A stretch of 64,000 nucleotides of DNA, taken from assembly GCA_965248905.1 (NCBI GenBank), contig CBDFKS010000003.1:1-64000 (forward strand). Direction: 5' to 3'. This stretch comes from CBDFKS01 sp965248905 (lineage in GTDB: Bacteria > Chloroflexota > Dehalococcoidia > Lucifugimonadales > JAGWBF01). Of the stretch, positions 51,015-62,100 are shown piece after piece. The notes under the pieces are model-generated. The model was given only the letters and a program-made list of their open reading frames with translations, searched no databases and was not told the DNA's origin. The position numbers were made by a program, and so were the translations under genes. Numbering within the stretch: position 1 is the first letter of the stretch; each line of letters opens with the position of its first letter.

Positions 51015-52814
51015 TCAAAGCTTGGGCAGCTCGTCGCCCCGGTCGTAGGTCCAGGCAATAGAGCCGCGCTCTCGTCTAAGGTTCTCTCTCAGGGCTTCTG
51101 TCTCGGTATCATGCACTTTCAGAGTCTCTGGGTCGATAGCCACTCCGTAATCTCGACGAGCGGTCTCAACGGAGATCTTTCGGTCTAGTAGGTCGTCAAC
51201 GACAGCCTGGACCGGCCGTTCTAAGGGGTCTCCATATCCCCCACCGCCGCTAGTCCATAGATAAATGCGGTCCCCGGTATCGAGGGTGAACACCCGCTTG
51301 GAGGGAATTACCTCTTCGCGCCCATCGCTGTACACGATAACGGACCGAGATCGGGCGCCGGGTGTTCCGCCAAAGAGGCCCCACGGCGGCACGAAGTGTC
51401 GCTCCCCACGGTGAGTGAAGATGACCGGCCCCTGCAGAACCTCGTACACCTTCTGAAACCCAAGGCCTCCACGGAACTCCCCGGCTCCTCCGGAGTCTCG
51501 TCGCAGGCCGAACTCCAGGATGCGGATGGGATAGCCCATCTCGACTGCTTCTGTCGGGATGTTATTGGCATTGGAGGTGTCTGTCTGTATGGCATCGATG
51601 CCATCCTTATTAGGGCGGGCACCCATGCCACCCGTGCCCATCTCTCCGGTAACCCATGCCTTGCCCGTTTCGAGAACAGTACCTCCGAATAGCATGTGCA
51701 ATGGGTGCCCGTTGGATGCGGCATGGACTCGATCGGGCACGGCCTGGGCCATAGCCCCGATGAAGGTGTCCACGATACGTCGCAGCGTGATAGCCCGGAA
51801 CCCGACCGGGGCCGGAAAGCGCGGATTTACCACGCTGTTTTCGGGTAGCTTCACCTTCACAACCCGATAGCAACCCCCATTGTTTGGGATAGTCGGGTCG
51901 GTGATCGCGCGCACAACATAGTAGATCGCAGACAGAGCTACCGACGGGACACTGTTGATGGGCCCGCGTACCTGGTCGCTGGTACCCGTGAAATCAACCT
52001 CCAGCTCCGTGCCCTTCTTGGTTACCGTAATGCATATCTTAACCCGCCGGTCCAGGTCTATGCCATCGTTGTCCAGGTAGTCCTCGAAGCTATAGGTGCC
52101 ATCTGGAATCTCGGCGATCTTGGCCCTGGTCATCGCCTCAGCTCTTTCAACCAGCTCTTTCATGTGGGCCAGCACAACATCCGTGCCATATTCGTCGAAC
52201 AGCTCCAGCAAACGGCGCTTTGCCGTCAGGCATGATGCGAGTTGGGCACGCATGTCTCCAAGCACAATCTCAGGGGTCCGTACGTTGGACTGGATGATCC
52301 CGAATAGGGTTTTATTGGGCACGCCCGCCTCGTAGGCCTTCACCGGGGAGATACGCAGTCCTTCCTGAAAGATTTCAGTGGAATCGGTCGGCGTGCTCCC
52401 CGGTACTTTGCCGCCCATGTCCTGTTGATGGGCCATCGTGGCCGTCATGGCCACCAGTTTCCCCTCTGCAAATACTGGAGCCACAAGAATAACATCTGGC
52501 AGATGGTGAGCACCCACGTAGGGATCGTTGGTACAAAGCACATCCCCGTCCTGCAGTGTCTCCTCAGGGAAGATCTCGAGCAACTTCTTGACGATGACGG
52601 CCAATCCACCCAAATGGACGCCAATCGCCAGGTGGGCTTGGGTGATTGTCTCGCCTTTGGCGTCGAAGATCGCGGTAGAGGCGTCCGATCCCTCTTTCGT
52701 TGTCGTGGAGTAAGCAGTACGTATCAGAGCCAGCTGCCCCTCATCAGCGATGTTGTCCAGCCGGTTCTTGATCACCTCTAATGTAACCGGGTCGATAGTA
52801 GGGGTGGTCGTCAT
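51015..52814 (-). CDS. hyuB: Hydantoinase B / oxoprolinase family protein (HyuB)
   Basis: A 599-residue subunit of an ATP-dependent hydantoinase/acetone-carboxylase-like enzyme. DPVTLEVIKNRLDNIADEGQLALIRTAYST at the N-terminus and DVLCTNDPYVGAHHLPDVILVAPVF (metal and substrate region) are family blocks; the C-terminal RDSGGAGEFRGGLG is also diagnostic. ATG 52814 is chosen since GGAGGG lies 7 bases upstream and the ATGA overlaps the hyuA stop. It acts with HyuA on cyclic amides such as hydantoin, oxoproline or a related lactam. The particular substrate is unknown. Confidence 0.92.
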   Translation of the reverse strand: MTTTPTIDPVTLEVIKNRLDNIADEGQLALIRTAYSTTTKEGSDASTAIFDAKGETITQAHLAIGVHLGGLAVIVKKLLEIFPEETLQDGDVLCTNDPYVGAHHLPDVILVAPVFAEGKLVAMTATMAHQQDMGGKVPGSTPTDSTEIFQEGLRISPVKAYEAGVPNKTLFGIIQSNVRTPEIVLGDMRAQLASCLTAKRRLLELFDEYGTDVVLAHMKELVERAEAMTRAKIAEIPDGTYSFEDYLDNDGIDLDRRVKICITVTKKGTELEVDFTGTSDQVRGPINSVPSVALSAIYYVVRAITDPTIPNNGGCYRVVKVKLPENSVVNPRFPAPVGFRAITLRRIVDTFIGAMAQAVPDRVHAASNGHPLHMLFGGTVLETGKAWVTGEMGTGGMGARPNKDGIDAIQTDTSNANNIPTEAVEMGYPIRILEFGLRRDSGGAGEFRGGLGFQKVYEVLQGPVIFTHRGERHFVPPWGLFGGTPGARSRSVIVYSDGREEVIPSKRVFTLDTGDRIYLWTSGGGGYGDPLERPVQAVVDDLLDRKISVETARRDYGVAIDPETLKVHDTETEALRENLRRERGSIAWTYDRGDELPKL

Positions 52815-54871
52815 TGGGATGCCCTCCGTTCCAGGGTAAGCAGCAGGTTCCCGAAATTGTCCACCTTGCACAGCTGTCCAGGATAGACCACAGTCGTGGT
52901 GTCTGGCTGCTCGATGATAGCCGGCCCCTGGAACTCACAGCCAGCAGGCAGCCTGTGCCTGTCGAACACCGGGGTCTCCACTCCCTTTGGATCACCGGGA
53001 AAGATGGCCTGACGGGTAAATTTCGGCGTGGGGACACCTTCATTCCTTACAGGAAACCGGGGTACGTTGCCCAACGGGTAGGAGTGGGTGCTGCGCAGGT
53101 TGACTATTTCTACTTCCTGGTTTTCACGTTTTATCCCATAGACTTGGTCGTGGGCCTCGTGGAAGGTGTTTATTAAATTATCACCCGTCTCATTGGTAAC
53201 GGGAGGGGTAATAGTCACTCGAATATCGTAGGCCTGGCCAAGATACCGCATGTCGGCCTCCCAGACTACCAAGACTCCATCAGCAGGGACCTGCTCCTCA
53301 ACCATCAGTTGGGCATTCACCTGGTCCAACTCTGCCAGGACTGTAACCATGTCGCTTGGTTTTAGACTGGCTGGACTTAGATGTATACTTCTAACTTGCT
53401 CGTGGCGGATACTGGCCACCAAAAGTCCCAGGGCCGAAAGCACTCCCGGAGAGAGGGGCACGATGGCTAACGATACGGGGAGAGTTTGCATTATCGCTCC
53501 CCCATGTACCGGTCCAGCTCCCCCTGTAAGAACCAGGGCAAAGTTACGTGGATCGTGTCCCCGGCGAACGGACACCAGCCCAATCTCATCGGCCATCCTG
53601 GCATTGACTATACGGTGGACCGCCAGGGCCGCTTCCGCGACGCTCATATCCAGTGGCCTAGCGACTCGCAGGAGGGCAGCCTCCGCCTGAGCGGTATTGA
53701 GATGTATGGAGCCGTCTCCGAAGTACTCGGGGTTGAGATAACCTAGAATTAGACTGGCATCGGTAACCGTCGGTTCAGTGCCATCTCTGCTGTAGCACGC
53801 GGGTCCGGGTTCGGCACCGGCGCTTCTAGGTCCAACCTGGAGCAGCCCGGCGCTGTCCAACCAGGCTATGCTGCCACCACCCGCACCTATGGTGTTGACG
53901 TCGACCATGGGTATCTGGAGAGGGTATTTGCCTAACCGTCCTTCAGTGGACACCAGCGGTTGGCCTTCACGTATTAGCGCCACATCGCAGCTAGTCCCAC
54001 CCATATCCATGGAGATAAGCTGGCCATAGCCGGCCTGCCCACCCACATACTGGGCGCCAATGACGCCGGCGGCGGGTCCGGAACATACCAGAGACACCGG
54101 ACGTTGCAGCGCCAGGTGGGCAGCGGTGATTCCACCAGAGGACTGCATGATCTGAAGGTGGGCATTGATCTCGGCGTCGTGGCGTCGAGAGTCCAAATCG
54201 TGAATATACCGGCTGGCGACGGGAGCGATATAGCTGTCGAACGCCGTGACACACAGCCGCTCGTATTCTCTGAACACGGGGTTTACTTCCGAAGACAGAG
54301 ATACCGGCAAGTCCGGGTAGAGCTCTCGGATGATTTCCCTGGTCCGAGTCTCATGGGTCGGATTGAGGAAAGAGAAGAGATAGCAGACCGCAACGGCTTG
54401 TACACCCAAATCTTCTCGCAAGTGTATAACGGCCCGTCGGACCTCCTCTTCATCCAATTCCGTTATCGCGTTACCCTGGGCATCCAAGCGCTCAGGAATC
54501 CCGATACGGAACCGGCCTGGCGCCAAGAAAATGGGCGTCTCAGGGTCCATGAAAATGTTATACATGTCCGAACGCTTGGTACGCCCGATCTCCAGGGTGT
54601 CTTCGAACCCTTTCGTCATCAGGATACCGATTACCGCTCCGGACTGCTGAACAATGGCGTTGGTGGCGGTTGTGGTGCCATGCACGAACCGTTCAAGCTC
54701 TTGAGCCGAGATTCCGGCGATGTTCAGAATTTTCTCGATTCCTTCCAGCACTCCTAGGGACAAGTCCTGGGGAGAGGAATTCACCTTGGTGGACCAGGTA
54801 CGGCCGGAGTCGGAGTCGTAACAGATTAGGTCAGTGAAGGTGCCGCCCACATCTACGGCAATTTGCTTCAA
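52811..54871 (-). CDS. hyuA: Hydantoinase A / oxoprolinase family protein (HyuA)
   Basis: A 686-residue ATPase subunit. TTG 54871 is the start because AGGAGGAG lies 7 bases before it and the family N-terminus (LKQIAVDVGGTFTD) begins there. VGGTFTD is the actin-like ATPase phosphate-1 loop, FVHGTTTATNAIVQ and SMDMGGTSCDVAL give further nucleotide-binding motifs, and NTIGAGGGSIAW is typical. It couples ATP hydrolysis to ring opening with HyuB. The stop overlaps the hyuB ATG by 4 bp, so subunits are translationally coupled. The pair appears to be its own operon. Confidence 0.93.
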   Translation of the reverse strand: MKQIAVDVGGTFTDLICYDSDSGRTWSTKVNSSPQDLSLGVLEGIEKILNIAGISAQELERFVHGTTTATNAIVQQSGAVIGILMTKGFEDTLEIGRTKRSDMYNIFMDPETPIFLAPGRFRIGIPERLDAQGNAITELDEEEVRRAVIHLREDLGVQAVAVCYLFSFLNPTHETRTREIIRELYPDLPVSLSSEVNPVFREYERLCVTAFDSYIAPVASRYIHDLDSRRHDAEINAHLQIMQSSGGITAAHLALQRPVSLVCSGPAAGVIGAQYVGGQAGYGQLISMDMGGTSCDVALIREGQPLVSTEGRLGKYPLQIPMVDVNTIGAGGGSIAWLDSAGLLQVGPRSAGAEPGPACYSRDGTEPTVTDASLILGYLNPEYFGDGSIHLNTAQAEAALLRVARPLDMSVAEAALAVHRIVNARMADEIGLVSVRRGHDPRNFALVLTGGAGPVHGGAIMQTLPVSLAIVPLSPGVLSALGLLVASIRHEQVRSIHLSPASLKPSDMVTVLAELDQVNAQLMVEEQVPADGVLVVWEADMRYLGQAYDIRVTITPPVTNETGDNLINTFHEAHDQVYGIKRENQEVEIVNLRSTHSYPLGNVPRFPVRNEGVPTPKFTRQAIFPGDPKGVETPVFDRHRLPAGCEFQGPAIIEQPDTTTVVYPGQLCKVDNFGNLLLTLERRASQ

Positions 54872-55089
54872 GTTAGCTCTCCTCCTGGGGTAAGTGGCCG
54901 GGAGACACGGTCTCACTGCATACACGGCCGTACGTAAGATGGGCCAATATACCATTTTCATTTTCGGTTCGCAACCCGTCATGCGTTCGGCGACCAAGTC
55001 TGAATGCAGTATGATTCTGCCTTAATATGGTTGCATCATGTGACAGGTGTCTCATCGGATATTAAATGCACCCTATTGTGCGTGGATTG

Positions 55090-55119
55090 TTGACGACATA
55101 GGCAACGCGTCACTACAAT
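55090..55119 (+). promoter_or_regulatory. Sigma-70-type promoter of the ABC permease operon
   Basis: TTGACG (55090-55095), an 18-bp spacer and TACAAT (55114-55119). It predicts a start near 55126 and a leader of about 140 bases before ATG 55267. Confidence 0.6.
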
Positions 55120-55132
55120 GGCTTTCATTGTA
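55114..55132. promoter_or_regulatory. Palindrome overlapping the -10 box (operator candidate)
   Basis: TACAATG and CATTGTA are perfect 7-bp inverted arms with a 5-base GCTTT centre. The left arm contains the -10 hexamer and the right arm covers the predicted start site, ideal for repression. Confidence 0.55.
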
Positions 55133-55266
55133 CGCGGGCCGCATCTAGCTTGTGCTCACCGGTCGTAGAACTTGAAACCCAAGCTTGAAAGAGTAATAGA
55201 AACCATGCTCGGGCTTTTGGCCGTGAATTGGCCGGTCTCTGTATGCCCTCAAAGGGACCGTCGGCG

Positions 55267-58200
55267 ATGAACTGGATCAGGGCACTACTTTGGCTGTTGC
55301 CGCTGCGCCTCCGCTCCTACTGGGTGCTCCTATCCGTGAGCGCATTTGGCATCCTTGCAGCCGTCACGGTCATGTCGGTTGGGGCAATCTACTCCCGGAC
55401 TTTGGCCGAGGGAGGGTTGCGCCACGCTCTCGCTTCAGTGAATCCCATGACCATGAATGCTCAATTGATCGTCCATAACAGGCCCATGGGTCACGCGGAC
55501 TACAAAACGCTACGCTCCACCGTGGAAGACATGATCGAGCCACGCCTAGGACACCTACAGCGAGATATGCAGCGCTATGGTATCGCCCATCCTAACGCGC
55601 CAATTGTTTCGGTCCTTGACGGTTCTGCTACGCCAATGGGAGCCCCTCTGGCAAAACCATTTTTCGTTACCGAGTTCGAAGAGCACACTCGCATAGTCGA
55701 GGGCCGGTGGCCAAACAGCACTCCCAAATTACACCAACGTGGCTTAGACATGGAAGTCGCTTTGGGAGTTCAAGCTGCTGACGCCGTATCTATGTCTGTG
55801 GGCTCCCAGGGATATATCCTGCCATACAGGAACGATCAGTCCGAGTACGTCTCGTTCACGGTGGTAGGGATCATGGAGCCCATCGACCCATCGGAAGAGT
55901 ACTGGATGGGCACGGGTCTAACCTATTTCACCGTTGATCTAGTAGCGTTGCAGGATGAGACGGAGATAGTCCCGATCCCCATGTACCTGCCCGAGGAAGC
56001 CTTCTTTAGCGGCCTGGGCGAGAGATTCCGTTCAATGGTTGCAAACTATGGCTGGCTCGTATTTCTGGACACTACTCAGCTAACAGCTTCTCAAGTGGGG
56101 CCGACTCTCGACGCCATTACAGGACTCGAAACTGACATAAACAAGGAATATCCCCGGTCCTTCCTGCTCAGCAGACTGGATAGGGTGCTAGAAGAGTTCA
56201 AGACGGACCTGACACTGGCCAGGGTGCCGTTGTTCCTGTTTATATCCATGGTTGTCGTGGTTATTCTCTACTTCCTTGCCATGATAATGGGGATGCTGGC
56301 TCGAATCCGCAGCGATGAAGCCAGCCTCTTGAGGAGCAGAGGCGCCAGTATGTTGCAGGTAACCGGGCTCCTGGCCCTCGGTGAAGGTCTGATAGTCCTG
56401 GTGTCCATGGCCGCCGGTCCATTCCTGGCACTGGCGATAGTTCGTTATCTGCTCCTGCGTACCGTAAACCCAGCCGGCGAGGAAGGAGCAATAGCTGCGG
56501 GCCTTTCCGCGGATATGTTCATTATGGGAGCTATCGGCGCCGTCCTCAGCCTTGCAGTTTTGATGGCCTCTGGATTGAGCCTGGCACGGCTGGGAATGGT
56601 GGAGTTTCTACGGGTCAGGGCCAGACCTCCCACCGTGCCCTTCCTACAACGCTACTACATCGACCTGCTGGTTCTGGCGGTGGTCGGCCTGGTTTTCTGG
56701 CAGATTCAAGACAGGGAAGGGTTTATCGGCCGAGATGTATTGGGCACGTCCCTGGAGGTAGATTCCAGTCTGCTCCTGGGTCCTGTTCTGGTATTGCTGG
56801 CTGCGGCCCTCTTGCTGCTTCGCTTTCTACCCCTGCTAATGCGCCTACTCGCCTGGGCAGGCAGCCGAATAACCCCCGCGTGGGCAACCTTCGCGATACT
56901 TCGGGTAGCCCGCGACCCTCTACCCCACGGCTCTCTGACGATTATCTTGATGATGGCCACTGCTTTAGGCATATTCGGGGCTACCTTTCAGTCCACCCTC
57001 GCCAGAAACCAGGAGGAACAGGCCCTTTACAACATGGGGGGCGACCTGGTGATCACGGCTCCTTCCATCTCATTCCAAACCCAAAGCGAGCTTGCTGAAG
57101 TAGAAGGGGTGCGGGCTGTAAGCCCTGTTGACCGCATTCCCGTGACCCTTATTGATGGATTCGCCAATGAATCGGTCAATCTTATTGCCATCGACCCAGA
57201 TACTCTACCTGATACCATCTGGTTCAGGGACGACTTCGCCGGCAAGAGCCTTTCCCAACTCCTTAAGCCTTTTAATCGTCAGGAGAACACCCTCCCGGTG
57301 ATAAGTCTGCCTGAAGGTTCTGACACCATAGGCCTGTGGGTGAACCACGCTGGAATAGTTCAGAAAGGGGGCCTGCAAACCCTCAATCTGTGGATGCGGG
57401 TGGCTGACGCCTTTGGAAGATTCAACAATCTGTTCTTGGGTCAGCTCCCTCCACCAGACTCTACGACCGACGCGGAGGGAGACGATGCCGACGACTCGGA
57501 AATAGCCCTGGTCCCCGACTGGACCTACTTTGAGAGGCCCTTACCCCCGGCTGATTCAAGCTTCGTTCAACCACCATTTAGTTTGGTCTCCATCTTCATT
57601 ACCGGAAACCCCTTGTCCAGGATGCCCCCCGGCAGTATCGACCTGGACGACATCACTGTTAAAGGGCCTTTAATTCCCGGTGATGGACTGCTGGTTGAAG
57701 GGTACGAGGATGCGGGCCCTTGGAAGCTGATGCCCAACGTGGAACAGGTGGCCGATACCGTGCTCCGTACTCCGCAGGCCGCTCGAAGCGGCGGCCACGG
57801 GCTCACTTTCTCTTGGCGCGACACTATAGGTGATATAGGGAGAGGTATCCTGATACCTCCAGGCCCGTATCCGTTGCCGGCGATCGGGGGCCCGATGTTC
57901 GAGCTAAGACAGAAAATCCGCATGAAGATCGGAGTGAACGCCGTTCCCATAATCATAGAGGAGATTACCGACTATTTCCCCACCCTTGATCCTACCTTTA
58001 GGCCCTTCTTGCTGGTGAGCCAACGGGATTACAGGCAATACATAGCCCATCTACCCAGGGCGACGTTGGACCCATCTAAAGAGGTTTGGGCGTCTCTTGA
58101 GCGCAACGTCCCTCGCGGTACTACCATCTCCTTCATGAAAGATCGGTTGACCGATCTTTCTTTCCTGGAGGACAGCGATGCGGCTGTAGATCACGCACGA

Positions 58201-58644
58201 CGTAATCCGTTGGCAGGAGGGGGCTGGAATGGCCTCACCATTCTCAGCATAACCGCTTTGACGGCAGCCGTCGTACTGGCTTTAAGTGCCTATGCGGCGG
58301 TTTCCGTCTATACAAGTAGAGTAGACCTCACAGTGGTAAGAGCTATCGGACTCTCCAGGGCCCAGCTCATACTGTCCCTGGCTACGGAGAGAATTATTGT
58401 AGTGGTCTTAGGATTGGCGGCGGGAAGCGCAATAGGGATCTGGCTTAGCCGATGGGTACTGGGGTTCCTGGACGTAGACTCCAGCGGTGAACCTGTCCTT
58501 CCTCCTATGATCGTCACCGTGCACGACGGCATCGTTGCCTTGGTGTTTCTGTGCCTGGCGGCCGCTTTGGCCATTGCGGTCCTGTTCGCCAGCACGACGG
58601 CCCAGCGATTAAGACCATCTGATATACTCAGAGCAGGCTCCTAG
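55267..58644 (+). CDS. Giant FtsX-type ABC transporter permease (first)
   Basis: A 1125-residue permease with two FtsX-like halves. Membrane segments lie at about 17-40, 340-360, 390-420, 430-460, 480-500 and 515-545, then in the C-terminal half at about 1010-1035, 1060-1085 and 1095-1120; large extracytoplasmic loops (about 60-330 and 590-1000) lie between them. Such two-half permeases pair with MacB/LolD-type ATPases and move lipids, lipoproteins or peptides or act mechanically. ATG 55267 (MNWIRALLWLLPLRLRSYW) is chosen as the hydrophobic start. The second permease begins 13 bp after the stop and the two ATPases follow, so this is one operon. Confidence 0.85.
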   Translation: MNWIRALLWLLPLRLRSYWVLLSVSAFGILAAVTVMSVGAIYSRTLAEGGLRHALASVNPMTMNAQLIVHNRPMGHADYKTLRSTVEDMIEPRLGHLQRDMQRYGIAHPNAPIVSVLDGSATPMGAPLAKPFFVTEFEEHTRIVEGRWPNSTPKLHQRGLDMEVALGVQAADAVSMSVGSQGYILPYRNDQSEYVSFTVVGIMEPIDPSEEYWMGTGLTYFTVDLVALQDETEIVPIPMYLPEEAFFSGLGERFRSMVANYGWLVFLDTTQLTASQVGPTLDAITGLETDINKEYPRSFLLSRLDRVLEEFKTDLTLARVPLFLFISMVVVVILYFLAMIMGMLARIRSDEASLLRSRGASMLQVTGLLALGEGLIVLVSMAAGPFLALAIVRYLLLRTVNPAGEEGAIAAGLSADMFIMGAIGAVLSLAVLMASGLSLARLGMVEFLRVRARPPTVPFLQRYYIDLLVLAVVGLVFWQIQDREGFIGRDVLGTSLEVDSSLLLGPVLVLLAAALLLLRFLPLLMRLLAWAGSRITPAWATFAILRVARDPLPHGSLTIILMMATALGIFGATFQSTLARNQEEQALYNMGGDLVITAPSISFQTQSELAEVEGVRAVSPVDRIPVTLIDGFANESVNLIAIDPDTLPDTIWFRDDFAGKSLSQLLKPFNRQENTLPVISLPEGSDTIGLWVNHAGIVQKGGLQTLNLWMRVADAFGRFNNLFLGQLPPPDSTTDAEGDDADDSEIALVPDWTYFERPLPPADSSFVQPPFSLVSIFITGNPLSRMPPGSIDLDDITVKGPLIPGDGLLVEGYEDAGPWKLMPNVEQVADTVLRTPQAARSGGHGLTFSWRDTIGDIGRGILIPPGPYPLPAIGGPMFELRQKIRMKIGVNAVPIIIEEITDYFPTLDPTFRPFLLVSQRDYRQYIAHLPRATLDPSKEVWASLERNVPRGTTISFMKDRLTDLSFLEDSDAAVDHARRNPLAGGGWNGLTILSITALTAAVVLALSAYAAVSVYTSRVDLTVVRAIGLSRAQLILSLATERIIVVVLGLAAGSAIGIWLSRWVLGFLDVDSSGEPVLPPMIVTVHDGIVALVFLCLAAALAIAVLFASTTAQRLRPSDILRAGS

Positions 58645-58706
58645 AGGTCGCAGAATCATGCCAGGACTGCAGGCAGCATATGTAATTGCCATACGAAGGA
58701 TCTTCT

Positions 58707-58990
58707 TCAATTGGAGATTGGAGTTGGTCCTATTGTTGGGTATCGTGCTGGCCGTTAGCCTGATGTCCAGCGGCGTAGTGTTCTCTGACCTACTGGCGGA
58801 AGCGGCATTGCGCCGTTCCCTCGATCAGTCCACTCCCCAAGAAGCGAACGTTACCATACGCGTATACAACGATCTGGACGACCCCGTCACGGTCCCGAGA
58901 GAGAGATCGACCTATCAAGCGGGAATCGATTTCGTAGACCGAAAGGTTGCCGACTGCCGCTTCGATCAATTGGAGATTGGAGTTGGTCCT
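58707..58990 (+). repeat. 25-bp direct repeat within the second permease gene
   Basis: Identical 25-base stretches at 58707-58731 and 58966-58990 (start TCAATTGGAG, end GTTGGTCCT), 259 bp apart. The second copy marks the place where the reading frame breaks. Confidence 0.9.
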
Positions 58991-59026
58991 TCGTGCTCCA
59001 AGACCGATCCCAACTTCTTGAGACTG

Positions 59027-59121
59027 CTACCTTCTTCTTCGAAGGTCACCCACAGCTAGAGCTGATCCCTTCCTCCAAGCCGACTACCTTCTTCTTCGAA
59101 GGTCACCCACAGCTAGAGCTG
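59027..59121 (+). repeat. Tandem duplication (38 identical bases, period 57 bp)
   Basis: The 38-base segment beginning CTACCTTCTTCTTCGAAGG occurs at 59027 and again at 59084, separated by 19 bases. The period of 57 bp keeps the frame and doubles TTFFFEGHPQLEL in the protein. Confidence 0.9.
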
Positions 59122-62100
59122 GCCGACACTCTTCGGCCCCGTGGCAAGGTCATGCACATGACCGGGCTCTTACCTGATCGCATAGAAATGGTGGACGGGC
59201 ATTGGCCCTATTCGACCACAAATGGCACGGCATCCGCTGACCAGCCCCTGGAAGTAGCAGTAGATGTGCTAGGAGCCCAGTTGCTTCAATTGGCTGTAGG
59301 CGACGAAATGGGTATCTACCCGGCGGCTGGATCCCTGAACCCGTCGACAACGAGAGTCAGGATAGTAGGGGTTTTCCAACGACTCGATACAAGAGACGAG
59401 TTCTGGTATGGGGCTGACAAGGTGTTCAGCTATCAGAACGAAGATTGGACTATGATCCCACTGTTCACTCAAGAAGATGTCATTATTGATCAGCTAGCCG
59501 AGACTTACCTGGGACTGTACACCAACGTTAGCTGGTTCCTATACCTGGACCGCCACAGCATACAAGCGAAAGACGTGGACATCGTACAGGACACCGTACG
59601 GGGTGTCCGCTACGACCTCAGAGCAAATCTAGAGCATTCCACGACGAACATGGACCTGGACCGGATACTGGATGACTATGAGCAACAGCTACTCCTGGCT
59701 CGTATACCCTTCTATCTGATGATCTTTCTAGTGACTGGCATTCTGATTTACTATTTGGCTTTGGTGACCGGTCTGATAGTCAAGTCTCGTTCCACGGAGA
59801 TCGCAACCTTCAAGAGTCGGGGCTCCACCACCCTACAGATAGGTTTACTTGCGCTTGTCGAGGGCGTGTTGCTGGCCATCCCAGCTATCGCGCTGGGCCC
59901 CCTTTTGGCTCTTGGTGTGTCCAGGGCGCTGGGCAACATTTTCATCGATACCGGCGCTGGAGGTGCGTTGGCTCCAGTAAGTCTTTCCTCTGAAGCTTTC
60001 TTGCTGGGCGCGGGAGGAGCACTGCTGGCGGTAGCCGTGCTTACCATATCCACCTTGGTGGCCGCCAGATGGGGTATAGTGGAGTTTCGTCAAGCTGGAG
60101 CCAGACCTCCAAAGGCGCCCTTTATCCATCGCTACTATCTCGACATTCTTATACTGGTGCTCGTAGGACTTGTATGGTGGCAGCTTCAGTCCCGAGGTTC
60201 CTTCCTGGTAAGAGAACTGGGAACGGGGAAATTAGAGATGGACATCTCTCTGCTTATTGGGCCCGTGTTGATGCTCCTGGCTCTGGGGCTTCTGGTCCTG
60301 CGATTCTTGCCAATCGCGCTGAGCATCCTGTCGAGATTGATAGAGCCTATAGGACCTGCCTGGCTGGGCCAAGGGTTGAGGCGTGTCTCTAGAGACCCCA
60401 TCGCTCCGGGCACCTTGGTTGTCATGCTCATGCTGGCTACTGCCCTGGGTGTTATGGGCAGCGCCTTCAGCTCCACCTTGGAACGCAGTCAGGAGGACCG
60501 AGCCCTGTACGCTGCAGGCGCCGACCTTCGAGTCCAGCACCTTGGGGATAGAACGCCCATCCCGCTTTTAGGTCTGTCCGGCCTAACAGATGAGGTGACC
60601 GGCATAGAAAAGGCCGTGGAGGTAGAACGAGCCGACGGCAGCTTACTAACGAAGGGGTTTAGCTCTTCAGAGATTTCAGTGCTGGCGGTGGATTCGGCCA
60701 AGATCTCCCAAGTGGCGTGGTACCGCCCCGATTTCTCCTCGGCGAGTTCTCTGGAAAGCCTCACCACCCTGCTAGTTCCAGATCCTTCGGCATCCTACCT
60801 TTCCGACGGGATAACCTTCCCCCAAGACGCAACCTCAGTGGGCCTCTGGGTAAATCCGGGCAGGCCCGAACGGTTCGCCTTCCTTACGGCTAGGTTTCAG
60901 GACGCCCGAGGATACTACTTCGATGTATTCCTGGGGCAGCTGAACTTTAAGGGGTGGCGCCGCTTGGCGGTACCCATCTCCCCTATTCCCGCTATTCGCA
61001 GAGGCTTTAGGACCACACCAGTAACACCCAGAGTCGACCCACCTTTTACCCTCTTGTCCATAAGGATGAACAATCGGACCGGAACCACCCAGCCAGGAGC
61101 CATTTTCATGGAAGACCTGGTCGCAATCACCCCCGCAAGGGAGGTGATGATCGATGACTTTCAGACCCTTGATAACTGGCACGCAGTTGAGGACTTTTCC
61201 AGGCCTGGCCTCTATGCCTTCGAGGCCAGCACATCCATGGCTCGTAACAACGGGGGCACCGCTGCCGCCTTTAGCTGGTCTCCTGGGGGAGTCAGTGGAG
61301 TACGGGGCATCAACGCTGGAAGCCCTGTAAGTCCCATGCCGGCACTGGTGAATCAGAAATTTCTCGACATAGCCGATGCTCGCATTGGAGACACCTTGAC
61401 CGTGGGAATGTCTGCTGTCACGCTGCCGATCAGACCGGTGGCCGTGGCCGACTATTTTCCTACGTTGTATCCCAGGGAAGAACCCTTTGCAGTGGTGGAC
61501 TTGAAGACCTACAACCACTTCAGGAATATGCACGACCAGAGAGCCGTGGGAGGAAGCAACGAGCTGTGGGTCAGCTTGAACGGCTCCAATGGGGCTTCTA
61601 GCGCTCGTGATATTACCAATGCCCTGGAGAGTCGGGGCATACGGGTGCGGGATGTCCAGCAAGCAGCAGCTATGGTGGCCGACAGAGTAGAGCAGCCGCT
61701 GGTAAACGCCGGCTGGGGCGGCCTTTTGGTGTTGATGTTCCTGACACTGGTGCTGGCCAGCGCCTCCGGGGTAATGCTGTTCTCCTACATGGATATGCGA
61801 GAGAGACAGACGGAGTTTGCCCTACTGCGCACCATGGGTTTTGCCAAGTGGCAACTCAATGGCGTTGTATGGTTCAACCTTTTCGTGGTGGTAGTCTGTG
61901 GAATCGGCATTGGGACATGGGCGGGACATCTAATAGGCACCGGGTTTTCACTGGCGGGCCATCAAATATTCTCTGGCCTCCTGCCCGTCCTTGAACATGC
62001 CGAGGAAGGCGTCCGCGTGACTCCGCCTATGACCTTTCAGACAAATTGGATTATTTTGCTTGTATCCTACCTTGCTCTGGGCGCCGTCACTTTAGGCACG

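Larger units (their letters stand above)
54872..55266. other. Intergenic region, about 395 bp, with promoter of the ABC operon
   Basis: Divergent control region between hyuA (leftward) and the ABC operon (rightward). The only clear element is the promoter at 55090-55119 with its overlapping palindrome. No gene is seen; a minus-strand frame over the first part is the upstream extension of hyuA. Confidence 0.6.
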
